Source: Clostridia bacterium (GTDB lineage Bacteria; Bacillota; DSM-521; Neomoorellales; SLTJ01). From it: DNA of 33,658 bases. Location: contig JANLFO010000002.1 of assembly GCA_024653205.1 (NCBI GenBank), positions 149,590 through 183,247 of the forward strand. The letters are read 5' to 3'. Shown here one piece after another: positions 21,179 through 29,506 of this stretch (position 1 is the stretch's first letter; every line of letters starts with the position of its first letter). The notes beneath the pieces are model-generated. The model saw only the letters and a list, made by a program, of their open reading frames with translations. It did not search any database and was not told the DNA's origin. The translations under genes and the position numbers were made by a program.

Positions 21179-21222
21179 GATTTTGCCCTCGCTTGGTTCT
21201 TGACTGTGGAAAAGTGGAAAAG

Positions 21223-21234
21223 CTTGTGCACAAG
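21223..21234. promoter_or_regulatory. Perfect 12-bp palindrome between divergent genes
   Basis: CTTGTGCACAAG is fully self-complementary and lies in the 96-nt gap between the divergent DUF523 and membrane-protein genes. It is a possible operator. No protein is known to bind it. Confidence 0.3.
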
Positions 21235-21274
21235 GGCGGGGCAGCATCCAATTATTGACCAAAGGTGACCGGAT

Positions 21275-21742
21275 ATGACGTTATTTTCCAGTCAGCGAAG
21301 ACCACGCCCCGTGCGTGCCGGACTGATCACCATGCTTATTATAGCCATAGGTTGGGCGGCGGGGGAAGCGGCAGTTCTTCCCTATTGGCCGCAAGGAGAA
21401 CGGGTGCTGGGAACCGTGGGCTGGGTGGTAGCGGTCTTTGCCGGCTGCTCGGTGGCGCAGGCGAAGGCACGCGGGATCCGCTTTTCCTACCCGGCCGAGC
21501 GGGTAGCCCTGGCGGCAATGGGCCTGGCGGCGGCGGGAGAACTGGCCGCAGCCGGGATAGGGTGGGGTTCAGGCCCGGATTGGGCAGACTCGTTGTTGCG
21601 GGCGGGTCTCGCTGTCCTGGCGATGGCGGCTGCGGTGAGAGTGGCGGGAATGGCGGTAAAGGCGAGGAGGACGAGCAGGTATGAAGCTTACGCCCAACGC
21701 ACTTACTATATTGGAGAAGCGCTACTTAAGGAGAGAGAATAA
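21275..21742 (+). CDS. Small hypothetical membrane protein overlapping nrdJ
   Basis: This 155-residue protein has about four hydrophobic stretches (LITMLIIAIGWAAGEAAVL, VLGTVGWVVAVFAGCSVA, VALAAMGLAAAGELAAAGI, and a fourth near 110-127) and a short basic end. The ATG at 21275 follows AAGGTGA at 6 nt, which supports translation. Its last 62 nt overlap the nrdJ start in another frame, so the two genes are probably translationally coupled. I do not recognise the family. An upstream partner of nrdJ could be expected to serve B12 supply or regulation, but nothing in the sequence shows that. Confidence 0.6.
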   Translation: MTLFSSQRRPRPVRAGLITMLIIAIGWAAGEAAVLPYWPQGERVLGTVGWVVAVFAGCSVAQAKARGIRFSYPAERVALAAMGLAAAGELAAAGIGWGSGPDWADSLLRAGLAVLAMAAAVRVAGMAVKARRTSRYEAYAQRTYYIGEALLKERE

Positions 21743-24700
21743 CCGGCTGGTGGAAACGCCCGAGGAGATGTTCCGGAGGGTAGCCCGGGCGGTGGCGGCC
21801 GCCGAGCGCATATTCCGGCCGGACATTGGCGAAGCAGAACTGGCCGCGATCGAAGACAAGTTCTACACGCTGATGACCGAACTCGACTTCCTGCCCAACA
21901 GCCCCACCCTCATGAACGCCGGTAGGGAACTGGGGCAGCTTTCCGCCTGCTTTGTCCTCCCGGTAGGGGATAGCATGGAAGAGATTTTTACCGCGCTCAA
22001 GGACGCCGCCCTCATACATAAGTCCGGCGGCGGCACGGGCTTCAGCTTCTCCCGGCTGCGCCCCAAGAACAGCCCGGTGCGCAGCACCGGCGGGGTGGCA
22101 TCGGGCCCGGTTTCCTTCATGAAGGTCTTCAACGCCGCCACCGAGGCCATAAAGCAGGGGGGCACGCGCCGCGGTGCCAACATGGGCATGCTGCGGGTGG
22201 ACCACCCGGACGTTCTGGAGTTCATTCGAAGCAAGCGGGATAACCGGGAACTGACCAACTTTAACATCTCGGTTGCCCTCACCGGGGAATTCATGCAGGC
22301 GCTGGAAAACGACGACTACTACGAGCTCAAGTTCAACGGGCGGGTATACGACCGGCTGAAAGCCCGTGAGGTGTTCGACCTCATCGTTGAGCATGCCTGG
22401 GCCAACGGCGAGCCGGGCATAGTGTTCCTGGACCGGCTGAACGAGGGCAACCCCACCCCCGAACTGGGCGAGATCGAGGCCACCAACCCCTGCGTGACCG
22501 GGGATACGTGGGTAACCACCAGTGAAGGCCCCCGCCAGGTGTGCGAGCTGGTGGGCCGTCCCTTTGAGGCGGTGGTTAATGGGGCAGCTTACCGCTCGGG
22601 CAGGGAAGGCTTTTTCCGCACGGCGGTAAAACCGGTCGTGAGGCTACGTACCCGGGAAGGTTATAGCCTGCGCCTGACCTCAGACCACCGGCTCTTGCGC
22701 GTAGTTGACCGCACCCGCTACCGTATCAGTTACGAGTGGGTACCGGTCAAGGAGCTGAAGCCCGGCGACCAGATACTCCTGCATAACCACCGGTCCCTGG
22801 CGGGCTGGCCCGGCGAACTTACCGAGGGCGAAGGGTACCTACTCGGCCTCCTGGTGGGGGACGGGGTACTGAAAGAGGACACCGCCGTTCTTTCGGTTTG
22901 GGCAAGAGAACAGGCAGTGCCCGGCTTGACCTCAGAGAGTGGCGCGGGCTCAATTATGGAACTGGCCTTGAGCTATGCTGTGAACCTGCCTCACCGTTCC
23001 GGCTTTCGCGGCTGGTTTCCGATTTCCGGGCGCAGTGAATTCCGCCTTAAATCCGCGCCTCTGAAGACGCTGGCCGAGCGCATGGGCCTGCGCCCGGGCA
23101 AGAAGACGGTTACCCGGGAAATAGAACGCGCCTCATCCGAGGGTTACCGGGGTTTCTTGCGTGGCCTCTTCGACAGCGACGGCTCGGTGCAGGGAAGTCA
23201 GGAAAAAGGCGCTAGTATTCGTCTTGCTCAAAGCAACCTTGAGCTTCTCAAGGCCGTCCAGCGTATGCTCCTTCGCCTGGGGATTGTGAGCACCGTATAT
23301 GAGGAACGACGTCCGGTCGGCGCAAGACCCATGCCGGATGGCAAGGGAGGCAAGCGCGATTATGACGCAAAGGCCCAGCATGAACTGGTTATCTCAGGGG
23401 ATAACCTGGCTGCCTTTGCGGCACGCATCGGCTTTGGCGACCGGGAAAAGGCGGAGAAACTCACCCGGCTTCTCGGTGCCTACCGGCGCAAAATGAACCG
23501 GGAAAAGTTCCTGGCTACGGTCTTATCCGTGGAGGAGGAGGGAGTAGAGGAAGTATACGATGTCCGAATCCCCGGCGTCAACGCTTTCGACGCCAATGGA
23601 ATCTATGCCCACAACTGCGGGGAGCAGCCGCTTCTGCCCTACGAGGCCTGCAACCTGGGCTCGGTGAATCTGGCCCAGATGGTGGAAGACGGGCGCATCG
23701 TGTGGGATCGACTCAAAGAGGTGGTAGCCTGGTCGGTGCGGTTCCTGGACAACGTCATCGAGGTCAACCGCTACCCTCTCCCGACCATCGAGCAACTGGC
23801 CCGGGGCAACCGCAAGATAGGGCTGGGCGTAATGGGATGGGCGGACATGCTCTTCCGTTTGGGCGTGCCCTACGACAGCGAGCAGGCGGTGGAACTTGCC
23901 CGCAAGGTAATGGGGTATATACAGGAGGTAGCGGTGACAACCTCACGTCAACTGGCCGAAGAGCGGGGGGACTTTCCCAACCTGGAACGAAGCATCTACC
24001 GGGGCCAGAGGAGGCGCAACGCCACCTGCACCACCATCGCACCCACCGGCACCATCAGCATGATCGCCGGCACCACCTCGGGAATAGAGCCGGTATTCTC
24101 CCTGGTCTACACCAAGAATGTGCTGGAAGGTGAGCAGCTGCTGGAGATCAATCCGGTATTCGAAGAGTACGTGCGCGGTGCGTTCGAGCCGGCCAAGGCG
24201 GAAAGCATCTTCCGAGAGGTGGCGCGGACCGGCTCCTGTCAGCACATCGGGGATATTCCGCCGGACGTGCGCCGGGTATTCGTAACCGCCCTGGAAATAG
24301 CGCCGGTATGGCATATCCGCATGCAGGCGGCCTTCCAGGAGTATACGGACAACGCCGTGAGCAAGACGGTTAATTTCCCCTACACCGCCACCCAGAAGGA
24401 CGTAGAAGAAGTGTTCCTCCTGGCCTACCGGCTGGGCTGCAAGGGCGTAACCGTATACCGCTCGGGCAGCCGCGAAGAGGAAGTGCTGGTGCGGGGCCAG
24501 GGCGAAGCCAAACCAGGCGGGAAGAAGACCTATCCTCGCCCCCGGCCCAAGCGCACCCTCGGCGTAACCGAGCAGGTCAAGACCGGATGCGGGAAGATGT
24601 ACATTACGGTCAACTTCGATCAGGAGGGCATAATCGAGACTTTCATCACCACCGGCTCTACCGGAGGGTGTCAGGGATTCGCCGAAGGGGTGAGCCGGCT

Positions 24701-25073
24701 GGTTTCCCTGGCCCTGCGGGCCAACATCGCCCCGGAGGCCATTATCGACCAGCTCACCTCGGTCAGTTGCCCCAACTTTCTCCGGCGCCGGGCCAAAGAC
24801 CCCGGCCTGGTGGGCAAGTCCTGTCCGGACATCATCGGCCGCATTCTGGCCCACGAACTGGCGCGTACCGGGGGGGAGAAGCTGGAACAGGCGCTGCGGG
24901 AGGCGCTGGAAGAAACCGTCGTGGCCGCCGAGGACCCGGATAACGGCTGCCGGCCGGCCCCGGTGGACGAACTGGAACTCATTCGTCGCGGCATCTGCCC
25001 GGAGTGCGGTGCGCGGTTGCAGTACAGCGAGGGCTGCCTCGTTTGCCGCTGCGGGTTCAGTCGCTGCGAGTAA
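21681..25073 (+). CDS. nrdJ: Adenosylcobalamin-dependent (class II) ribonucleotide reductase, intein-containing precursor
   Basis: The enzyme reduces ribonucleotides to deoxyribonucleotides with a B12-derived thiyl radical and needs no oxygen. The precursor has 1,130 residues; removal of the intein (271-645) leaves about 755. Visible parts are QLSACFVLPVGDS (first redox cysteine), KSGGGTGFSFSRLRPK and GGTRRGANMGML. The catalytic-loop motif NP|CGEQPLLPYEACNLGSV is split by the intein. Downstream are NRKIGLGVMGWADMLF and APTGTISMIAGTTSGIEP. The C-terminal part carries a TSCPD domain (TGSTGGCQGFAEGVSRLV, TSVSCPNF) and a final zinc-ribbon-like CPECGARL...CRCGFSRC. The ATG at 21681 has GAGGAGG about 10 nt before it and overlaps the preceding gene. 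Splicing is required for activity. Confidence 0.96.
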   Translation: MKLTPNALTILEKRYLRRENNRLVETPEEMFRRVARAVAAAERIFRPDIGEAELAAIEDKFYTLMTELDFLPNSPTLMNAGRELGQLSACFVLPVGDSMEEIFTALKDAALIHKSGGGTGFSFSRLRPKNSPVRSTGGVASGPVSFMKVFNAATEAIKQGGTRRGANMGMLRVDHPDVLEFIRSKRDNRELTNFNISVALTGEFMQALENDDYYELKFNGRVYDRLKAREVFDLIVEHAWANGEPGIVFLDRLNEGNPTPELGEIEATNPCVTGDTWVTTSEGPRQVCELVGRPFEAVVNGAAYRSGREGFFRTAVKPVVRLRTREGYSLRLTSDHRLLRVVDRTRYRISYEWVPVKELKPGDQILLHNHRSLAGWPGELTEGEGYLLGLLVGDGVLKEDTAVLSVWAREQAVPGLTSESGAGSIMELALSYAVNLPHRSGFRGWFPISGRSEFRLKSAPLKTLAERMGLRPGKKTVTREIERASSEGYRGFLRGLFDSDGSVQGSQEKGASIRLAQSNLELLKAVQRMLLRLGIVSTVYEERRPVGARPMPDGKGGKRDYDAKAQHELVISGDNLAAFAARIGFGDREKAEKLTRLLGAYRRKMNREKFLATVLSVEEEGVEEVYDVRIPGVNAFDANGIYAHNCGEQPLLPYEACNLGSVNLAQMVEDGRIVWDRLKEVVAWSVRFLDNVIEVNRYPLPTIEQLARGNRKIGLGVMGWADMLFRLGVPYDSEQAVELARKVMGYIQEVAVTTSRQLAEERGDFPNLERSIYRGQRRRNATCTTIAPTGTISMIAGTTSGIEPVFSLVYTKNVLEGEQLLEINPVFEEYVRGAFEPAKAESIFREVARTGSCQHIGDIPPDVRRVFVTALEIAPVWHIRMQAAFQEYTDNAVSKTVNFPYTATQKDVEEVFLLAYRLGCKGVTVYRSGSREEEVLVRGQGEAKPGGKKTYPRPRPKRTLGVTEQVKTGCGKMYITVNFDQEGIIETFITTGSTGGCQGFAEGVSRLVSLALRANIAPEAIIDQLTSVSCPNFLRRRAKDPGLVGKSCPDIIGRILAHELARTGGEKLEQALREALEETVVAAEDPDNGCRPAPVDELELIRRGICPECGARLQYSEGCLVCRCGFSRCE
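22491..23615 (+). mobile_element. Intein with LAGLIDADG homing endonuclease, inserted at the NrdJ active site
   Basis: The 375-residue insert begins with Cys1 (CVTGDTWVTTSEG, codon 271) and ends ...GIYAHN before Cys+1 (codon 646). Removing it restores the family motif NPCGEQPL. Splicing blocks are present: A (CVTGDTWV), B (LTSDHRLLRV, the TxxH motif), F (VYDVRIPGVNAFDANGIYA) and G (HN|C). Two dodecapeptides, LLGLLVGDG (near 387) and LRGLFDSDG (near 492), mark a two-motif homing endonuclease, both with the catalytic aspartate. The element therefore looks able to splice and possibly to home. The extein cysteine at the junction is the expected thiyl-radical residue. Confidence 0.95.
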
Positions 25074-25098
25074 TCCTGGCGGGCGAGGTGAGGGGCGG

Positions 25099-25965
25099 TT
25101 GCGGTTCGGTCCTGCCGGAGCTTCTCCCCTTTTTTACGCTCAGGGAGGCAAGAGCAGTCTTGAGGTTCCGGCCTGGCTGCACCGGCTGGGCCTGGAGGCT
25201 TTCGAGTACCAGTGCGGCCGCGGGGTAAACATAAAGGAAGACACCGCCCGGGCTCTGGGCCGGGAGGCAGGACGCTACGGCCTGGCCCTGAGTCTGCACG
25301 CTCCCTACTACATCAACCTGGCCGCCGAAGGCCCCGGCAGGGAGAATACCCGCCGGCACCTGCTGCGGGCGGTGGAGGCGGCCGCCTGGATGGGAGCGAC
25401 CAAGGTGGTGTTCCACCCCGGCGCAGCAGGGACGGACCGCAGGCGCTCTCTGGAACTGGCCCAACGCCTGCTGGAGGAGGTCGTGGCAGAAATAGATCGG
25501 CCGGAGTTTGACGGCGTACTCCTGGCCCCCGAGACCACCGGCAAGGCCGGCCAACTGGGCTCCCTGGCGGAGGTTCTGGCCCTCTGCCGGGGGCGGACCC
25601 GGGTTGTACCCACCCTGGACTTCGCTCACCTCTATGCCCGGGACGGGGGGCGGCCGGCCAGCGAGGAGGATTTCGCCCGCGTCCTGGAAGCGGTGGCCGA
25701 GAGCCTGGGAGCACAGGTCCTGCACGACCTGCACCTGCACTTCAGCCCCATCGAGTTTACCCGGGCGGGTGAGAGGCGACACGGCAATCTCCTGGACCCC
25801 GGTCTGGGTCCGGACTTCGTGCCCCTGGCCAGGGCCCTTTGTGCCGCCGGAGCGGACGGCACCTTGATCTGCGAATCTGCCGACCGCCAGGCGGAGGACG
25901 CGCTGGCCTACCAGGAAGCGTGGCGCCGAATAGCAGAAGGAGGTAAGGGAAATTGTCCCCGGTGA
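25099..25965 (+). CDS. TIM-barrel protein of the AP endonuclease family 2 (Nfo / sugar phosphate isomerase-like)
   Basis: The protein has 288 residues. The barrel motifs are RFGPAG, GLEAFEYQCGRG, SLHAPYYINLAA (metal His), TKVVFHPGA (His), LLAPETTGK (Glu), PTLDFAHLYAR (Asp, His), HDLHLHFSPIEF (His) and LICES (Glu), which together give the pattern of metal-binding residues of Nfo-type enzymes. It may be an endonuclease IV-like DNA repair enzyme or a sugar epimerase; Nfo-like repair is favoured by the HAPYYINLA motif. TTG 25099 is chosen because GAGGTGA lies 7 nt before it and RFGPAG is the usual N-terminus. Open sequence further upstream overlaps nrdJ. Its stop overlaps the 5' part of gltX by 13 nt. 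Confidence 0.8.
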   Translation: MRFGPAGASPLFYAQGGKSSLEVPAWLHRLGLEAFEYQCGRGVNIKEDTARALGREAGRYGLALSLHAPYYINLAAEGPGRENTRRHLLRAVEAAAWMGATKVVFHPGAAGTDRRRSLELAQRLLEEVVAEIDRPEFDGVLLAPETTGKAGQLGSLAEVLALCRGRTRVVPTLDFAHLYARDGGRPASEEDFARVLEAVAESLGAQVLHDLHLHFSPIEFTRAGERRHGNLLDPGLGPDFVPLARALCAAGADGTLICESADRQAEDALAYQEAWRRIAEGGKGNCPR

Positions 25966-27434
25966 GGGTTCGTTTTGCTCCCAGTCCCACCGGAAGTCTT
26001 CACGTGGGAGGCGCCCGGACGGCGCTTTTTAACTGGCTTTTTGCCCGCCATCACGGCGGAGCCTTTGTATTGCGCATCGATGACACCGATACCGACCGCT
26101 CCTCGGAATCGGCCCTGGAGCAGATACTTTCCTCCCTGCGCTGGCTGGGCCTGGATTGGGACGAGGGGCCGGATGTCGGCGGTCCCTACGGCCCCTACCG
26201 GCAGACGGAGAGGCTGGCCCTCTACCGGGAGGCGGCCGAGAAACTGCTGGATGAGGGTCGGGCCTACAGGTGCTACTGCACCCCGGAGGAGCTGGCCGCC
26301 CAGAGGGAGGAGGCCCGCCGCCAGGGCCGCCCTACCACCTACGACGGCCGCTGCGCCCGCCTGAGCCGGGCGAAGCAGCTCGAGCTGGAGGCGCAGGGTA
26401 GGAGGCCGGCAATAAGGCTGAAGGCCGACCGGCGGGAGCCGGTAGTGCTGCACGACCGGGTAAGGGGCGAGGTTGTCTTCCAGCCCGAGGTGCTGGAAGA
26501 CCTGGTCATCGTTAAGAGCAACGGCTATCCTACCTACAACTTCGCCTGCGTGGTGGACGACCACCAGATGGCGATCACCCACGTCATCCGGGCCGAGGAA
26601 CACCTTTCCAATACCCCCAAGCAGGTGCTGGTATATGAGGCCCTGGGTTACCCCCTCCCGGAGTTTGCCCACGTGCCCATGATCCTGGCTCCCGACCGCA
26701 GCAAGCTGAGCAAGCGGCACGGCGCCACTTCGGTAGAGGAATACCGCGAAGAGGGCTTCCTGCCCGAGGCCCTGGTGAACTACCTGGCGCTGCTGGGCTG
26801 GTCGCCGGGCGGGGAGGAGGAGTTTCTGACCTCGCAGGAAATGATCGACCGCTTCTCGCTGGAAAGGGTCTCCAAGAACCCGGCCATATACGATCAGAAA
26901 AAGATCGCCTGGATGAACGGCCACTACCTTACCCGCGCCGATCTGGATCGGGTGGCGCGTCTGGCCCTGCCCTTCTTCGTGGAAATGGGACTGGTGGCAC
27001 CGGGGAACGAGCAAAAGGAATGGGAGCGGGTGCGCGAGGTGGTAGGCCTGGTTCGGGACCGGGTGAAGACCCTCAAGGAGGTGGCCGAGGCCGGCACCTA
27101 CTTCTTCCGCTCGGACTTTACCTACGAGCCGCAGGGGGTGGCCAAGCACTTTGCGGTCCCGGGGCGGGCAGATCTCCTGACCAGGGTGGGCGAGCGGCTG
27201 GCCGAACTGGAGAGGTTCGACGCCGAAAGCGTGGAGCATGCCTGCCGCAGCCTGGCAGACGAACTGGGTGTCAAGGCGGCGGCGATAATTCACTGCCTGC
27301 GCCTCGCGCTCACCGGGCGGACGATGGGCCCGGGCCTGTTCGACATCGTGGCCGCACTGGGCAAGGCGGCTACGCTGGAGCGAGTACAGCGGGCCGTGGA
27401 ATATGTTCGCTCTCTACCACAAAGCGTGAGCTAG
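25953..27434 (+). CDS. gltX: Glutamyl-tRNA synthetase
   Basis: This 493-residue class I synthetase has the HIGH-type motif APSPTGSLHVGG (9-20) and the KMSKS-type motif SKLSKRHG (250-257). It also shows the family segments LRIDDTDTDRS, RCYCTPEELAA and ADHHQMAITHVIRAEEH-like FACVVDDHQMAITHV, and a C-terminal anticodon-binding helical domain ending about RAVEYVRSLPQ. TTG 25953 is favoured by AAGGAGGT at 8 nt. A GTG at 25962 overlaps the upstream stop as GTGA and is the alternative. In Firmicutes this enzyme usually also charges tRNA-Gln with Glu, which GatCAB then amidates. tRNA-Gln lies 222 nt downstream, in keeping with that. Confidence 0.96.
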   Translation: MSPVRVRFAPSPTGSLHVGGARTALFNWLFARHHGGAFVLRIDDTDTDRSSESALEQILSSLRWLGLDWDEGPDVGGPYGPYRQTERLALYREAAEKLLDEGRAYRCYCTPEELAAQREEARRQGRPTTYDGRCARLSRAKQLELEAQGRRPAIRLKADRREPVVLHDRVRGEVVFQPEVLEDLVIVKSNGYPTYNFACVVDDHQMAITHVIRAEEHLSNTPKQVLVYEALGYPLPEFAHVPMILAPDRSKLSKRHGATSVEEYREEGFLPEALVNYLALLGWSPGGEEEFLTSQEMIDRFSLERVSKNPAIYDQKKIAWMNGHYLTRADLDRVARLALPFFVEMGLVAPGNEQKEWERVREVVGLVRDRVKTLKEVAEAGTYFFRSDFTYEPQGVAKHFAVPGRADLLTRVGERLAELERFDAESVEHACRSLADELGVKAAAIIHCLRLALTGRTMGPGLFDIVAALGKAATLERVQRAVEYVRSLPQSVS

Positions 27435-27571
27435 TGCAGGGGGGCTTCGAACCGGCTGATCCCCGCCTTTTAGAGGGCAGTGCTGGTCTTACCCGAGTAC
27501 CTAAAGCGTGCCGGGTACCCAACTGGGTGAGAGCGAGGGCAGGGGCGGGCCGGAGGCTGCGGATGGCCGAA

Positions 27572-27604
27572 GCGGCAGGGCGCCACGGATGGCGCCTCCG
27601 CCGC
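27572..27604. repeat. Long GC-rich hairpin between gltX and tRNA-Gln
   Basis: GCGGC...GGCGCCA, loop CGGA, then TGGCGCC...GCCGC forms a stem of about 13 pairs with one mismatch and a bulge. There is no T run after it, so it is not a classic terminator. It could block read-through from gltX into the tRNA promoter or shape the mRNA 3' end. The rest of 27435-27612 shows nothing recognisable. Confidence 0.5.
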
Positions 27605-27612
27605 ACTAAAGA

Positions 27613-27642
27613 TTGACGGTTTCGCAGGGGATCTGCTATAAT
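27613..27642 (+). promoter_or_regulatory. Predicted promoter of tRNA-Gln
   Basis: TTGACG (27613-27618) and TATAAT (27637-27642) are 18 nt apart and end 14 nt before the tRNA. Confidence 0.8.
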
Positions 27643-27656
27643 AGGCCTGGCACTGC

Positions 27657-27730
27657 TGCGGGATGGTGTAGCGGTAGCACGCGTGGCTCTGGACCACGTA
27701 GCCTAGGTTCGAATCCTAGTCCCGCAGCCA
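27657..27730 (+). tRNA. tRNA-Gln (anticodon CTG)
   Basis: The acceptor TGCGGGA pairs with TCCCGCA (27720-27726), including the weak U1-A72 pair typical of tRNA-Gln; the CCA is encoded (27728-27730). The anticodon stem CGTGG/CCACG (27682-27686 with 27694-27698) encloses CTCTGGA, anticodon CTG at 27689-27691. The T loop is GGTTCGAATCC. Confidence 0.96.
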
Positions 27731-27833
27731 TTTTTCTTTCCGGCACGGCACCGCGGCCGACCGGCGCTGCGCTCGCCTGCTCTGCGCCGACGCAAGCCGC
27801 TCTACTCCGCATACGGCAGGGTGAAAAGCAAAA

Positions 27834-29504
27834 ATGCTCATAGGCATTGACGTCGGGGGAACCTACACCGACGGAGCCCTGATTGCCGACGGCCGAATAG
27901 CCTACACCGTAAAGGTGCCTACCCGGCCCGACGAGCTTCTCGCGAGTCTTCTCGGCGTTCTGGACGAAGTCCTTTACCACGCCAATCCCTCCAGGATTCG
28001 CCGGATAGTCTTCAGTACCACTCTCGTGACCAACCTCCTGGCCCAGGAACAACTGGAGCCGGTAGGATTGTTGCTCTTGCCCGGACCGGGGGTCAATCCG
28101 GAACTATACGGTTTCCGCCCGCCCTTGCGCTACCTCCCCGGAGCCATCGACTACCGGGGCCGGGAAATAGTGGGCCTGGACGAGGATGCCGCCCTGAAGG
28201 CCCTGCGGGAGTTGGCGGAAGCCGGCATTGCCAAGGTGGCGGTGGTGGGGAAGTTTTCGCCGCGCAACCCGGCGCACGAGCTGGCGGTTGCCCGCCTCGC
28301 GGCTCAGCATCTTCCCGAACTGGAGGTAGAGGTGGGCCATAAGGCAGCGGGAAGGCTGAACTTTCCCCGCCGGGCGGCCACCACCCGCCTCACGCTGGCC
28401 GTGCGTTCCCGGCACCAATCCTTCCTGGATCAGGTATCCCGGGCCCTGCAGGAACGCAAGCTGGAGGCTCCCGCCTTCCTGCTGAAGGCTGACGGGGGGG
28501 CCCTGCCCCTGGAAATGGCCCGGTCCCGGCCGCTGGAGAGCGTGTTTTCCGGCCCGGCGGCCAGTGCCTTGGGCGGGCTGGCCCTGACCGGTCCTGGGGA
28601 AGACGCGGTGGTACTGGACATTGGGGGGACAACCACCGACCTGGCGCTCATCCTGGACGGTCACCCCCTGCTGGCGAGCAAGGGCATCAGGATAGAGGAT
28701 TACTACACCCAGGTGCGCTCCCTGGCCGTGCGTTCCGTTCCCCTGGGAGGGGATTCGGCGGTCCGGATCCGGGAGGGGCGCCTGCAAATAGGGCCGGAAC
28801 GGTTCGGCCCGGCCTGCTGTTTGGGCGGGCCGGCCCCCACCCTCACGGATGCCATGCGTTGCCTCGGCCTTACTGATCTCGGAGACGGCGGCCGGGCCCG
28901 GGCGGCCATGGCCGAACTGGCAAAGTCCACGGGGGTTTCTCCGGAACAGGTGGCCGGGCAGGTACTGGAGGAGGCGGTAACCGGCCTGCAGGCGGCGGTA
29001 GAGGAAATGTTTCGGTCCTGGGAGGAGGAGCCCGCCTACCGGATATGGGAGATCGTGCGCGGACGAAAGGGGCGGCCGAATAAGGTGGTGGGACTGGGCG
29101 CGGCGGCCCCGGCACTGGTGCCCCAACTGGCACAAGAGATGGGCTGCCGGGCGTTGGTGCCGCAGCATGCCGCCTCGGCCAACGCCATCGGCGCCGCCCT
29201 GGCCAGGCCCACGGTTTACATCACCCTCCACGCGGACACCGAGCGCGGCTTTTACAGCGTGGAGGAGACCGGGGTTTACTCGAAGCTGCCTCAAACCGAC
29301 CGCCTCAGCCTGGAGGACGCGTGCTCGCTGGCCCGGGAGCATCTGGACTCCGAGGCCGCCCGCATGGGAGTGAACGAGGGGGAGCCGGAAGTGCTTTACG
29401 CCGAGGGATTTAACCTGGTACGGGGCTGGCACACTACCGGCAGGATATACAGCGTGGTAATGCAGCTTGCACCCGGGCTGGTGCAGGAGCTGGCGGAGGA
29501 ATAA
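27834..29504 (+). CDS. Hydantoinase/oxoprolinase (HyuA-like) family protein
   Basis: The protein has 556 residues. It opens with the ASKHA-type phosphate loop IGIDVGGTYTDG, has RIVFSTTLVTNLLAQ (the STT.TN motif of the family), a middle VVGKFSPRNPAHE, the sugar-kinase-like SVFSGPAASALGG, and the second nucleotide loop VVLDIGGTTTDLALI. Family members open cyclic amides such as hydantoins or 5-oxoproline using ATP. It is shorter than most HyuA proteins (about 650-700 residues), and no HyuB partner follows. The ATG follows AGGGTGA at 9 nt. The next gene, a deacetylase-family amidohydrolase, starts 2 nt after its stop. Hydrolysis of a C-N bond by both is likely, but the substrate is unknown. Confidence 0.85.
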   Translation: MLIGIDVGGTYTDGALIADGRIAYTVKVPTRPDELLASLLGVLDEVLYHANPSRIRRIVFSTTLVTNLLAQEQLEPVGLLLLPGPGVNPELYGFRPPLRYLPGAIDYRGREIVGLDEDAALKALRELAEAGIAKVAVVGKFSPRNPAHELAVARLAAQHLPELEVEVGHKAAGRLNFPRRAATTRLTLAVRSRHQSFLDQVSRALQERKLEAPAFLLKADGGALPLEMARSRPLESVFSGPAASALGGLALTGPGEDAVVLDIGGTTTDLALILDGHPLLASKGIRIEDYYTQVRSLAVRSVPLGGDSAVRIREGRLQIGPERFGPACCLGGPAPTLTDAMRCLGLTDLGDGGRARAAMAELAKSTGVSPEQVAGQVLEEAVTGLQAAVEEMFRSWEEEPAYRIWEIVRGRKGRPNKVVGLGAAAPALVPQLAQEMGCRALVPQHAASANAIGAALARPTVYITLHADTERGFYSVEETGVYSKLPQTDRLSLEDACSLAREHLDSEAARMGVNEGEPEVLYAEGFNLVRGWHTTGRIYSVVMQLAPGLVQELAEE

Positions 29505-29506
29505 CC

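Noticed and set aside
21205-21213. DnaA-box-like TTTTCCACA (minus strand) near the palindrome, and TTATCCCCA near 33587
   Set aside because: Single imperfect sites far apart, without dnaA, dnaN or an AT-rich unwinding region; probably chance.
27435-27500. tRNA-like look on the minus strand (GGTTCGAAGCC)
   Set aside because: The T stem does not pair and no acceptor or anticodon stem can be built.
28104-29432. 442-codon minus-strand frame opposite the HyuA-like gene
   Set aside because: It is a GC-rich shadow with no recognisable motif.
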